Shown here: positions 1 through 6,736 of the stretch, piece by piece
How positions within the stretch are numbered: the first letter of the stretch is position 1
How the letters are laid out: every line of letters begins with the position of its first letter
Assembly (NCBI GenBank): GCA_003224135.1
Contig: QHYO01000521.1
Span: forward strand, 1-9,049
DNA from: Acidobacteriota bacterium
GTDB lineage: Bacteria; Acidobacteriota; Terriglobia; Acidiferrales; UBA7541
Reading direction: 5' to 3'
DNA: 9,049 nt
Translations under genes and position numbers: made by a program
Notes under the pieces: generated by a model
Database searches by the model: none
Told to the model about the DNA's origin: nothing
What the model saw: only the letters and a program-made list of their open reading frames with translations

Positions 1-2054
1 AGCTGCTCAAAAAGCGCGGCATTCACACGCTGGAAGACCTGCTCGGCTATCTTCCCTTTCGCTATGAAAATCGCATCCATTTTTCGCAAATCAAGGACGT
101 TCGGCCAAACGGTGTCTTTACCCTGCGCGTGCGCGTGGCGAGCGGACAGGCCGTACGCAGCATGCGGGGCCGCGATGCGATCTATCACTTGCTCGTGCAG
201 GATGACACCGGCTCGCTGCCGTGCAAATTTTTCCATGGCGGCTACCTTGAAGGCAGGCTGAAGCCAGGACAATTGCTCGTGCTTCACGGAAAAGCCGAAG
301 TCGATCGTCTGCGGCCCGCCCGCGTCGAAATGGTCAATCCGCAATTTGAACTGTTGAGCGGCGAAGGACAGGACTCCACCGAAGTCGGGCGAATCGTTCC
401 CATTTACGAGGCCATCGGAACCTTCGGCACACGCGCCATCCGCCGGGCCACCTATGCAGCACTGCAACAGATCAACGCGAATCTTCGCGATCTGCTGCCC
501 GCATCGATTCGCGCGCGGATGAAGTTTCCTTCGCGCCGCGACGCCATTATGCACACGCACTTCCCGCCGGCTAGCGAATCCATCGACGCCTTAAACCAGT
601 TTCGTTCGCCCGCTCAGCAACGTCTCATTTTTGAAGAATTTTTCTTCTATCAACTCAGCCTTGCACTCAGTCGCAAGGTATCTCGCAAGGAGGATGCAAT
701 TGCTTTCCAGCTTCGTGAAGACCGCGTGCGCGAAGCGCTGAAACGCATGCTGCCTTTTAAGCCCACCGCGGCGCAAAAACGCGTTCTCGGGGAAATCGCC
801 GCGGACCTCGAGAAACGTTTGCCGATGAATCGCCTGCTGCAAGGTGACGTTGGAAGCGGCAAAACGATTGTCGCGCTGCAAGCCGCGGTGATTTCCATGG
901 AAAATGGATGCCAGGCGGCTCTTATGGCGCCCACCGAAATTCTCGCGGTTCAGCATTTTCTTTCTGCGCGACGTGTCCTCGAAAAAGCCGGATATAAAGT
1001 TGAACTGCTGATCAGCGGACTGAAACCAAGCGAAAAATCGGCGGCACGCGAACGAATTGCGAGCGGCGAAGCACAGTTGGTTGTGGGAACGCACGCATTG
1101 ATCGAAGACAACGTGTTATTCGCACGACTTGGGTTCGTTGCTATCGACGAACAGCATCGTTTCGGAGTTCTGCAACGAAAGAAATTGATGGACAAGGCCG
1201 CTTCGCACGGACACTCTCCGCACGTGCTCGTGCTGACAGCGACGCCGATCCCTCGCACACTTTCTCTCACCTTGTATGGCGACCTGGACGTTTCTGTTCT
1301 GGACGAACTGCCCCCAGGCCGCACGCCCATCGAAACACGCACGACCAACGAACCACACCTCGCAGGCGTTTGGGAATTGTTGCGGCGGGAAGTCGCTGCC
1401 GGACGTCAGGGCTACATCGTCTATCCGGTAATCGAAGAATCGAAACTCGAATTGAAAGCCGCGATCGAAGAGTTTGAGCGCCTCTCGAAACAAACCTTTC
1501 CGAAGTTCACGCTTGGCTTGCTGCACGGAAGATTGTCAAGCGAAGAAAAAGACGCTGTGATGCAATCCTTCCGGAAAAACGAAACACAAATCCTCGTCGC
1601 CACGACGGTGATTGAAGTTGGAGTGGACGTGCCGAACGCAACTGTGATGGTCATCGAACACGCCGAACGATTCGGACTTTCGCAGCTGCACCAATTGCGC
1701 GGGCGAATTGGCCGCGGCGCGCAGAAATCGCTTTGCATTCTGGTCGCACCCGCCTGGATGACGGATGACGCCCGCGCGCGCCTTGAAACCATGGTCCGCA
1801 CCAACAACGGATTTGAGATCGCCGAGATAGATTTGCAATTGCGCGGTCCGGGAGAATTTTTCGGCACGCGCCAGTCCGGTGAAATGGGATTCCATGTGGC
1901 AAACCCGCTGCGTGACCGCGAATTCCTGGAGGCCGCGCGGAAAGAAGCCTTTTCACTGGCCGAAGACGAGAAGCGAAATGAAGAGTTGCGCCAGACCTTA
2001 GAAGCTCTGTCTCCGCAATGGCAGCGCCGGTATCACCTGGCGCAAGTGGGTTGA
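1..2054 (+). CDS. recG: ATP-dependent DNA helicase RecG (5' partial)
   Basis: RecG is a monomeric superfamily 2 DNA helicase that reverses stalled replication forks and migrates Holliday junctions during recombination and repair. The frame is open from base 3 to the TGA at 2052-2054, giving 683 visible residues. It already matches RecG at the edge (a GIHTLEDLLGYLPFRYENR segment), so the true start lies upstream and only the first part of the protein is missing. The wedge/OB-fold domain covers roughly residues 40-160. Helicase motifs follow in order: Walker A GDVGSGKT (843-866), DEQHRFG box (1146-1166), TATPIPRTL, and QLRGRIGR (1692-1715). The RecG-specific RGPGEFFGTRQSGE segment lies near the C-terminus. 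All key residues are present and nothing suggests decay. rsmD follows after 5 bases, pointing to a shared transcript. The ATG at 129 is internal to the conserved wedge region and is not the start. Confidence 0.97.
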   Translation, partial: LLKKRGIHTLEDLLGYLPFRYENRIHFSQIKDVRPNGVFTLRVRVASGQAVRSMRGRDAIYHLLVQDDTGSLPCKFFHGGYLEGRLKPGQLLVLHGKAEVDRLRPARVEMVNPQFELLSGEGQDSTEVGRIVPIYEAIGTFGTRAIRRATYAALQQINANLRDLLPASIRARMKFPSRRDAIMHTHFPPASESIDALNQFRSPAQQRLIFEEFFFYQLSLALSRKVSRKEDAIAFQLREDRVREALKRMLPFKPTAAQKRVLGEIAADLEKRLPMNRLLQGDVGSGKTIVALQAAVISMENGCQAALMAPTEILAVQHFLSARRVLEKAGYKVELLISGLKPSEKSAARERIASGEAQLVVGTHALIEDNVLFARLGFVAIDEQHRFGVLQRKKLMDKAASHGHSPHVLVLTATPIPRTLSLTLYGDLDVSVLDELPPGRTPIETRTTNEPHLAGVWELLRREVAAGRQGYIVYPVIEESKLELKAAIEEFERLSKQTFPKFTLGLLHGRLSSEEKDAVMQSFRKNETQILVATTVIEVGVDVPNATVMVIEHAERFGLSQLHQLRGRIGRGAQKSLCILVAPAWMTDDARARLETMVRTNNGFEIAEIDLQLRGPGEFFGTRQSGEMGFHVANPLRDREFLEAARKEAFSLAEDEKRNEELRQTLEALSPQWQRRYHLAQVG

Positions 2055-2059
2055 CCTGA

Positions 2060-2647
2060 ATGCGAATCGTCGCGGGAACACTCCGCTCTCGGCAGTTGAA
2101 GTCGCTGAAGGGACTGGCGCTGCGGCCAACCAGCGATCGCCTGCGCGAAACTTTGTTCAATATTCTCGGGGCCCGCGTGGAGGGCTCGCGCTTCCTCGAT
2201 TTATTTGCGGGTAGCGGTGCCATTGGAATCGAAGCGATCAGCCGCGGAGCAGTCTCCGCTGTTTTCGTGGAGAATCATTCCGCGGCGGTTCGTTTGATTC
2301 GCGCAAATCTCGCGTCTCTGCGAATTGAGTCTGGCGCGCGCGTGGTTTTAGCGGAGGTAGCAGCGGCGATCAGGACACTGGAAAAACTTCCAGATACTGC
2401 GTTCGATTTTATTTTTCTCGATCCTCCCTACGCTGAAGAAAAGCAATATGAAGGAACGCTGCGTGCTCTTGAAAAATCCCTATTGGCCGGAGAATCGACC
2501 ATCGTCATCGCTGAACATCGCAAGACTTTTGAGTTGCCGGCTTCGCTTGGCGCCCTGGAACGAGTGCGCAGATTGCATCAGGGCGACGCTGCGCTCAGCT
2601 TCTACCGGAAACGTCTGCCACAAAATAATCTCGCGCGAGCGATTTAG
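2060..2647 (+). CDS. rsmD: 16S rRNA (guanine(966)-N(2))-methyltransferase RsmD
   Basis: RsmD uses S-adenosylmethionine to methylate N2 of G966 in 16S rRNA of the assembling small ribosomal subunit. The 195-residue product has the usual family length. It opens with MRIVAGTLRSRQL, followed by the family signature LRPTSDRLRETLFNIL (residues 21-36). The SAM-binding loop LDLFAGSGAIGIEA is at 46-59, and the catalytic N6/N2-methyltransferase motif DPPY is at 121-124. The ATG at 2060 is five bases after the recG stop, and the MRI(V/I)AG opening is typical of the family, so this start is well supported. No strong Shine-Dalgarno sequence is visible, which fits translational coupling to recG. In many bacteria rsmD is followed by coaD; here the next gene is a TonB-family gene after a 108-base gap. 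Confidence 0.96.
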   Translation: MRIVAGTLRSRQLKSLKGLALRPTSDRLRETLFNILGARVEGSRFLDLFAGSGAIGIEAISRGAVSAVFVENHSAAVRLIRANLASLRIESGARVVLAEVAAAIRTLEKLPDTAFDFIFLDPPYAEEKQYEGTLRALEKSLLAGESTIVIAEHRKTFELPASLGALERVRRLHQGDAALSFYRKRLPQNNLARAI

Positions 2648-2717
2648 TGACACAACGTTCTCCAAGGTTCGATCATCTATTTCCTATTCGACGCCCGCTT
2701 GTTTCCCCTCGACCTCC

Positions 2718-2733
2718 CCGGCTGCCCAGCCGG
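2718..2733. repeat. Perfect GC-rich palindromic hairpin between rsmD and the TonB-family gene
   Basis: CCGGCTG and CAGCCGG arms with a two-base CC centre form a 7-base inverted repeat; as RNA this would realistically be a 6-bp stem with a 4-base loop. It sits 71 bases after the rsmD stop and 22 bases before the start of the next gene. No T-run follows it, so it is not a classical intrinsic terminator on the plus strand. It could attenuate read-through, serve as a processing or binding site, or be part of a dispersed intergenic repeat. The rest of the 2648-2755 gap shows no convincing promoter. Confidence 0.4.
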
Positions 2734-2740
2734 AAATGAC

Positions 2741-2746
2741 AGGTGA
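2741..2746 (+). promoter_or_regulatory. Ribosome binding site of the TonB-family gene
   Basis: AGGTGA lies nine bases before the ATG at 2756 and supports that start. A second in-frame ATG at 2768 is preceded by AAGGA only four bases away, so a protein shorter by four residues cannot be excluded. Confidence 0.5.
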
Positions 2747-2755
2747 CGCGTTATA

Positions 2756-4462
2756 ATGAAGGATTCGATGTCCGCTTACGAGGCCAACAATCCGCTCAAC
2801 CTCCTAGGTCAGGCGCCACCGCCTGTGCCCGCGGTACGGCTCCATGGCCCGAATGAGCCACAGCTCGATCTTGGCTGGGGACAATTCCATCAGGGAATCG
2901 CAAGCAACTTTGCGGAGTTATTTCGCCGTGCACGCCTGCCGGAAGGTTTTCTTGCCGGAAGTTTTTTCAAGGACGCCTGGATCGAGCGGCGGTTGCCACG
3001 CCGCGCCATTTTTGCGGCTGCGTTGTGGCACATCGCATTTCTTGCCATGCCGTTCCCGGAAATTTCCGGGCCGAAGCGCAATCCGGCGTTCGCGAATGCG
3101 CAAATTACCTGGTCAGGGCCGATTGAAGATTTTCCGCTGATCGAAATGCCTGCTGCGAAACGGAAACCCAGTGCTCGCGGGATAAAAAATCAAGCGCCGG
3201 CGCAGGAAGGCGCCGACGCTTTTCATCCCCGGCAAAGAATTTTTACCGATCCGGTGCATCCGACGCATCCACGCCAAACGCTGATCAATCCGGCGGCGCC
3301 CGCTGAACCGCCGAAAATTCTTCCGAATTTGCCGAACATGGTGCAGCTTGCGCAATCGGCGGCACCTGTGCGGCCACGTCTCGAAATCAGCCAGGAAACG
3401 CTAAAAAAGTTGCGGCCCCGCGAGAAACGCGTGGCGACAAATCCAACTGCGCCGATTCCTGAAGTGCAACTCAGCGAACAACGCGCGGCAGATTTGCATC
3501 TCGCGATGACAAATTCCGGACCCGAACGTCCCAAACTGCAAATTAATGCAGGCATCGCGCCGCGTGTCGCGCAAAGAAAGCAAGACGGCTCGGCGGACCC
3601 TCTACCGGATGTTGCCGCGCAACTTACTTCTCCGAACGGTTCGGGCCAAACATTGATCGCACTTTCCGCGACACCCGGACCGCCGGCGCCGGTTGCCTCA
3701 CCCGCTGGAAATCTGGCGGCACGCGTTACGATTTCTCCGGAAGGAAAGAAGCCGGGCGTTCCTGGCGGCGCTGTCGAAGCGAAGCCAAACTCTACGGGGA
3801 ATTCCGGAGCCGACCACGGGGCTTCAGCCACGAACTCCGGTGGTGGAGCAGGGACCAATTCCACAAGTGTCAGCATTTCCGGTGGCGCTCCGCGTGGCAC
3901 GAACATGACTTCCGGTTTGGGCGCGGGCAAGATTGCGATGCCCTCTTCGCGGCCGAATTATTCTCGCGCCGATGCGAACGACGTTCCGGACGAACCGGCG
4001 CGAACGACGCCACCAACCTTTGCCGCGCTTGCTCCTGACGCAAAACCCGAAGCCATCTTCGCGCGGCGTCGCGTCTATTCGATGAATGTGAACATGCCGA
4101 ACCTGAACAGCGCGACGGGAAGCTGGATCCTGAATTTTTCGGAGATGCGCGCTCCTCCGACAGGTCCGCAAACCAATTCCGCGGCTGAAATCGCGGAACC
4201 GTCACCGTTGCGAAAAGTCGATCCGAAATATCCTCCCACGCTGGCAGCGGAACATGTCGAAGGCGAAGTGATTCTGTATGCCGTGATTCGCCGCGACGGT
4301 TCGGTGGACAGCATTCAAGTGGTCCACGGAATTGACCAACAACTCGACGCGAACGCGATGCGCGCGCTGGCGCAATGGAAATTCCGTCCCGCTGAACGCC
4401 AAGGCGCGCCCGTGGACCTTGAAGCGATCGTGCATATTCCGTTCCACGCACCACAGCCCTGA
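2756..4462 (+). CDS. TonB-family protein (energy transducer TonB-like, C-terminal TonB domain)
   Basis: TonB proteins carry proton-motive energy from the inner membrane to outer-membrane transporters by contacting them through a periplasmic C-terminal domain. This 568-residue protein has a hydrophilic head of about 80 residues, then one hydrophobic helix (about 84-100, AIFAAALWHIAFLAMPF). The helix carries His92, in the place of the transmembrane histidine of the TonB SxxxH motif, but with Ala88 instead of serine. A long arm rich in proline, asparagine, glycine and serine (about 110-435) follows, containing two copies of an RP[RK]L[EQ]I motif (206-211 and 258-263) and a low-complexity stretch at 345-390. 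A more conserved-looking segment (439-463, VNMPNLNSATGSWILNF) precedes the TonB C-terminal domain at about 484-568, recognisable by DPKYPPTLAAEHVEGEV and ALAQWKFRPA. The 80-residue head is much longer than in Escherichia coli TonB. No exbB, exbD or receptor gene is near, so the partner is unknown. The TonB-domain call is firm; the exact cargo or role is not. Confidence 0.87.
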   Translation: MKDSMSAYEANNPLNLLGQAPPPVPAVRLHGPNEPQLDLGWGQFHQGIASNFAELFRRARLPEGFLAGSFFKDAWIERRLPRRAIFAAALWHIAFLAMPFPEISGPKRNPAFANAQITWSGPIEDFPLIEMPAAKRKPSARGIKNQAPAQEGADAFHPRQRIFTDPVHPTHPRQTLINPAAPAEPPKILPNLPNMVQLAQSAAPVRPRLEISQETLKKLRPREKRVATNPTAPIPEVQLSEQRAADLHLAMTNSGPERPKLQINAGIAPRVAQRKQDGSADPLPDVAAQLTSPNGSGQTLIALSATPGPPAPVASPAGNLAARVTISPEGKKPGVPGGAVEAKPNSTGNSGADHGASATNSGGGAGTNSTSVSISGGAPRGTNMTSGLGAGKIAMPSSRPNYSRADANDVPDEPARTTPPTFAALAPDAKPEAIFARRRVYSMNVNMPNLNSATGSWILNFSEMRAPPTGPQTNSAAEIAEPSPLRKVDPKYPPTLAAEHVEGEVILYAVIRRDGSVDSIQVVHGIDQQLDANAMRALAQWKFRPAERQGAPVDLEAIVHIPFHAPQP

Positions 4463-5431
4463 CTAGCCAAGATGAGAACCGTTTTCCGCGAGCTTCACCA
4501 ACGTGAAAAGCGCATGGTTTACAGGCGCCGCGATGTTCAGTTCGCGGGCGCGACGAACAATGAAGCCGTTCAGCGAATCGATTTCAGTTTTTTTGCCGCG
4601 CATCATGTCCTGCGCCGTGGAACTTCGCGTAGCTGCCATTTGTTCGGCAACCCTATACGCACCGGCTAGAGCAGCTTTTGGATCTTCGAGGCCAGCGGGT
4701 TTTATGCCGGAAGCTTTTGCGACAGCCAACACTTCATAGACCACTATTTCCAACAATTGTTTCGCATCGGAGCTGGCGAGGATTTCGCCGTAGGTCACTT
4801 TTCCTAGAGCGGAAAGAGCATTCAGCGCGCAATTCCAAACCAGCTTGGTCCAAAGTTCGCCGGCGAGATTTTCTGAAATGCGGCAGGGCACGCCGGCACG
4901 ATTGAAAACCTCCGCCACTTTCTCTGTAACGTTATTTTGCGGGCCGAGCACCAGATCGCCGCGCCCAACGTGTTTTACAGTACCAGCAGCGGGAACGGAA
5001 GCGGCGACATAAACTGCGGCGGGCACAGCGTGCAAACCCGAGGCCGCTTCAATCTGCTCGGCATTGTCTACTCCGTTTTGCATGCTGACAATCACCGCGT
5101 TCGGCGTGACTATTTTTGCCAATTCGCGTGCTGTTTCCGCGGTGTCTGTCGTCTTCACGCAAAATAAAACAATTTCCGCGTCACGCGCCGCAGCGGGATC
5201 GCTCGAAGCTTGTACTTTCACGCGCTCCTGAAACTGAGCGGTATCGAGAAATAATCCGTCCTGTTTGACGGCATCCACGAACGCGGGCCGCCCGATGAAC
5301 AGAACCGGCAAGCCGGCGCGAGCGAGCATGCCTCCAAAGTAGCCGCCGACAGCGCCGGCTCCCACAACGGCAATGCGCGGTCCATCGTTGGCGAGCGGCA
5401 CAGTCTTCTTCACAGACTCGGGAGAGGTCAT
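4463..5431 (-). CDS. panE: 2-dehydropantoate 2-reductase (ketopantoate reductase family)
   Basis: This enzyme reduces 2-dehydropantoate to (R)-pantoate with NADPH in pantothenate/coenzyme A synthesis, in the cytoplasm. The 322-residue product has an N-terminal Rossmann fold with the nucleotide loop GAGAVGGYFGG (24-34), then FCVKTTDT with Lys93, and MQNGVDN with Asn119. The C-terminal helical domain carries KLVWNCALNALSAL, whose Lys196 and Asn200 match the catalytic lysine and its partner in the family. SSTAQDMMRGKKTEID follows, with Ser271, Asp275 and Glu283 at the spacing of the E. coli substrate-binding residues. The ATG at 5431-5429 overlaps the stop of the upstream PLP enzyme as ATGA, which supports both the start and translational coupling. 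About 18 residues precede the Rossmann strand, slightly more than usual. The family includes paralogues acting on other 2-keto acids, so panE is the likely name but the substrate is not proven. Its stop abuts the stop of the convergent TonB-family gene. Confidence 0.92.
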   Translation of the reverse strand: MTSPESVKKTVPLANDGPRIAVVGAGAVGGYFGGMLARAGLPVLFIGRPAFVDAVKQDGLFLDTAQFQERVKVQASSDPAAARDAEIVLFCVKTTDTAETARELAKIVTPNAVIVSMQNGVDNAEQIEAASGLHAVPAAVYVAASVPAAGTVKHVGRGDLVLGPQNNVTEKVAEVFNRAGVPCRISENLAGELWTKLVWNCALNALSALGKVTYGEILASSDAKQLLEIVVYEVLAVAKASGIKPAGLEDPKAALAGAYRVAEQMAATRSSTAQDMMRGKKTEIDSLNGFIVRRARELNIAAPVNHALFTLVKLAENGSHLG

Positions 5432-6585
5432 ACCGTGATCACCGAAATGAGCCGGTCAATGTCGCGCTCGCTGTTATAGACGTAGGGAGAGACGCGAATT
5501 TTTCCTTCGCGAAGGCTGGTGATGACATTTTCGTTTCTCAGCTTGTCGTAAAACTCTTTGGTTTTCTCGGGACTGCGAGCCTGAAAACAGCCATACGGTC
5601 CGCGTTGTTTGGAATCCAGCGGACTTGCGACCACGAAGCGATCCGGCGGAAGCCGCGAGAAAAGAAAGTCGATCAATTTGTGATTGTGCGCGGCGACGGT
5701 TTCGGCGCCGATGCGCAGGACCAAATCAATTCCGGCATCCATTGCCGCGAGATTATAGTAATTTGCGGTTTCAGCGGCGTCCCAGCGGCGGGCGGCCCCG
5801 GCAGGTTTCGGATCCGCGAAAGCGAGCGCCGCGAAATTTTCCGCGCCTTCCGCCGCCATCCAGTAAAACGGGCCTGGTCGCATTTTGGAGATGTGTTCAA
5901 ATTTCGCCCAGAAAAATCCGGTACCGAAGGGCCCAAGAAGCCACTTGTAACCGGCGGAAATCATAAAGTCGGCGCCGAGTTGATTTACGTCCAAGGGGAC
6001 TGCGCCACAACCCTGGCTAACATCGAGAAGCAACAGAGCGCCTTGCGCATGGCACGCAGCAGAGAGACGCGCGGCATCCAGCAACACGCCATTATCGAAG
6101 CGGACCAGGCTTACAGAAACGAGACGAGTGCGTGGCGTCAGCGCGGCAATGAAATCATCCGAGGTGAGAAAACGATCGCGTGGGGAGATTACTTTTAATT
6201 TGATGCCTTCGCGCTCCTCCATCGGTTTCCATGTGGTGTACTGCAGAGGAAATTCGCCACTTGCTGTGAGCACCTCGTCGCCAGGCTTCCACGTTAATCC
6301 ATAGGTGACGGCGGGCATGCCGGTGCTGGCGCCAGCAGTAAGCGCGATTTCTTCTGGATTGGCGCAGATAAGTCTGGCGATCGATGCGCGAATTTTGTTC
6401 GGCACATCGAAGTAGGCGGTATCAGGAATGCGGTGCGGAAACTTCTTCCATTCGATCGCATTCTGGAGAGCGCGAATCGCGACTTTCGGAACCGGACTTT
6501 GGCCAGCGAGATTGAGGTACGTTGCGCCCTCGAATTCATGCCATTCCTGGCGCCAGTCGATCGTGGGAGTGGTTGCGGTTGCCAT
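5428..6585 (-). CDS. Aminotransferase class V-fold PLP-dependent enzyme
   Basis: This is a fold-type I pyridoxal-phosphate enzyme of the class V group, which includes cysteine desulfurases, kynureninase and isopenicillin N epimerase-like proteins. The 385-residue product shows the expected order: YLNLAGQSPVP near the N-terminus (23-33), the phosphate-loop segment TAGASTGM (83-90), Asp188 and Gln191 in LLLLDVSQGCGAVPLDV contacting the cofactor ring, and Lys214 in ISAGYKWLLGPFGTGFFW as the Schiff-base lysine. Arg364 in REGKIRVSPYVYN is a likely substrate-carboxylate binder. There is no conserved cysteine loop of the SufS/IscS type, so cysteine desulfurase is less likely. The start at 6585 is chosen because AGGAG lies five bases upstream; a farther ATG at 6642 would add 19 residues unlike the family. 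It overlaps panE by four bases. The exact substrate cannot be told from the sequence. Confidence 0.92.
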   Translation of the reverse strand: MATATTPTIDWRQEWHEFEGATYLNLAGQSPVPKVAIRALQNAIEWKKFPHRIPDTAYFDVPNKIRASIARLICANPEEIALTAGASTGMPAVTYGLTWKPGDEVLTASGEFPLQYTTWKPMEEREGIKLKVISPRDRFLTSDDFIAALTPRTRLVSVSLVRFDNGVLLDAARLSAACHAQGALLLLDVSQGCGAVPLDVNQLGADFMISAGYKWLLGPFGTGFFWAKFEHISKMRPGPFYWMAAEGAENFAALAFADPKPAGAARRWDAAETANYYNLAAMDAGIDLVLRIGAETVAAHNHKLIDFLFSRLPPDRFVVASPLDSKQRGPYGCFQARSPEKTKEFYDKLRNENVITSLREGKIRVSPYVYNSERDIDRLISVITV

Positions 6586-6590
6586 GGGAG

Positions 6591-6595
6591 CTCCT
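6591..6595 (-). promoter_or_regulatory. Ribosome binding site of the PLP enzyme gene
   Basis: On the minus strand AGGAG stands five bases before the ATG at 6585-6583. It decides between this start and the more distant in-frame ATG at 6642. Confidence 0.7.
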
Positions 6596-6608
6596 AGTAT
6601 TCGCAGAC

Positions 6609-6614
6609 ATTCTA
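6609..6614 (-). promoter_or_regulatory. Possible -10 element for the PLP enzyme-panE operon
   Basis: Read on the minus strand, TAGAAT matches the sigma-70 -10 consensus at five of six positions. It would place the transcript start about 15-20 bases before the start codon. No good -35 hexamer is found at 16-18 bases, so this is a weak call. If real, it lies inside the longer reading of the gene and argues against the 6642 start. Confidence 0.25.
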
Positions 6615-6668
6615 TCGTTTCGATTGCAGGGGAAACGAGCAAGAGCCAAATTGGGAACGTGGCCGAGG

Positions 6669-6696
6669 TTTACTTGCACGGTTGGAGACGTATGAA
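6669..6696 (+). promoter_or_regulatory. Possible weak promoter of the CPBP protease gene
   Basis: TTTACT (6669-6674) and TATGAA (6691-6696) are separated by 16 bases; each matches four of six positions of the sigma-70 consensus. The predicted transcript would begin about 30 bases before the GTG at 6737. The 151-base region between the two divergent genes must hold promoters for both directions, but the match is weak. Confidence 0.25.
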
Positions 6697-6726
6697 TAGA
6701 GCGGGCAGGCGGTAGAAGCGTAAAAC

Positions 6727-6731
6727 GGAGG
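6727..6731 (+). promoter_or_regulatory. Ribosome binding site of the CPBP protease gene
   Basis: GGAGG stands five bases before a GTG codon at 6737. This is the strongest Shine-Dalgarno sequence in the window and fixes a non-ATG start for the downstream gene. The frame is closed by a TAG at 6713-6715, so the start cannot lie far upstream. Confidence 0.75.
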
Positions 6732-6736
6732 CGCTG

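Noticed and set aside
1651..2223. Minus-strand open frame spanning the recG-rsmD junction
   Set aside because: Both plus-strand genes are strongly recognisable here; the reverse frame resembles no family.
2448..2756. Plus-strand open frame overlapping the end of rsmD and the gap
   Set aside because: Two thirds of it is an out-of-frame reading of rsmD, and the remainder has no motif; no ribosome binding site supports it.
2752..2757. Perfect TATAAT sequence overlapping the TonB-family start codon
   Set aside because: A transcript from it would begin inside the coding region, and there is no matching -35 hexamer 16-18 bases upstream.
3223..3930. Long minus-strand open frame (235 codons) opposite the TonB-family gene
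   Set aside because: It is the antisense shadow of a proline/alanine-rich GC-rich coding region; the plus-strand frame has a recognisable TonB domain and this frame has no recognisable motif or ribosome binding site.
6586..6642. Nineteen-residue N-terminal extension of the PLP enzyme from the ATG at 6642
   Set aside because: The extension is unlike the family, and the internal ATG at 6585 has AGGAG five bases upstream.
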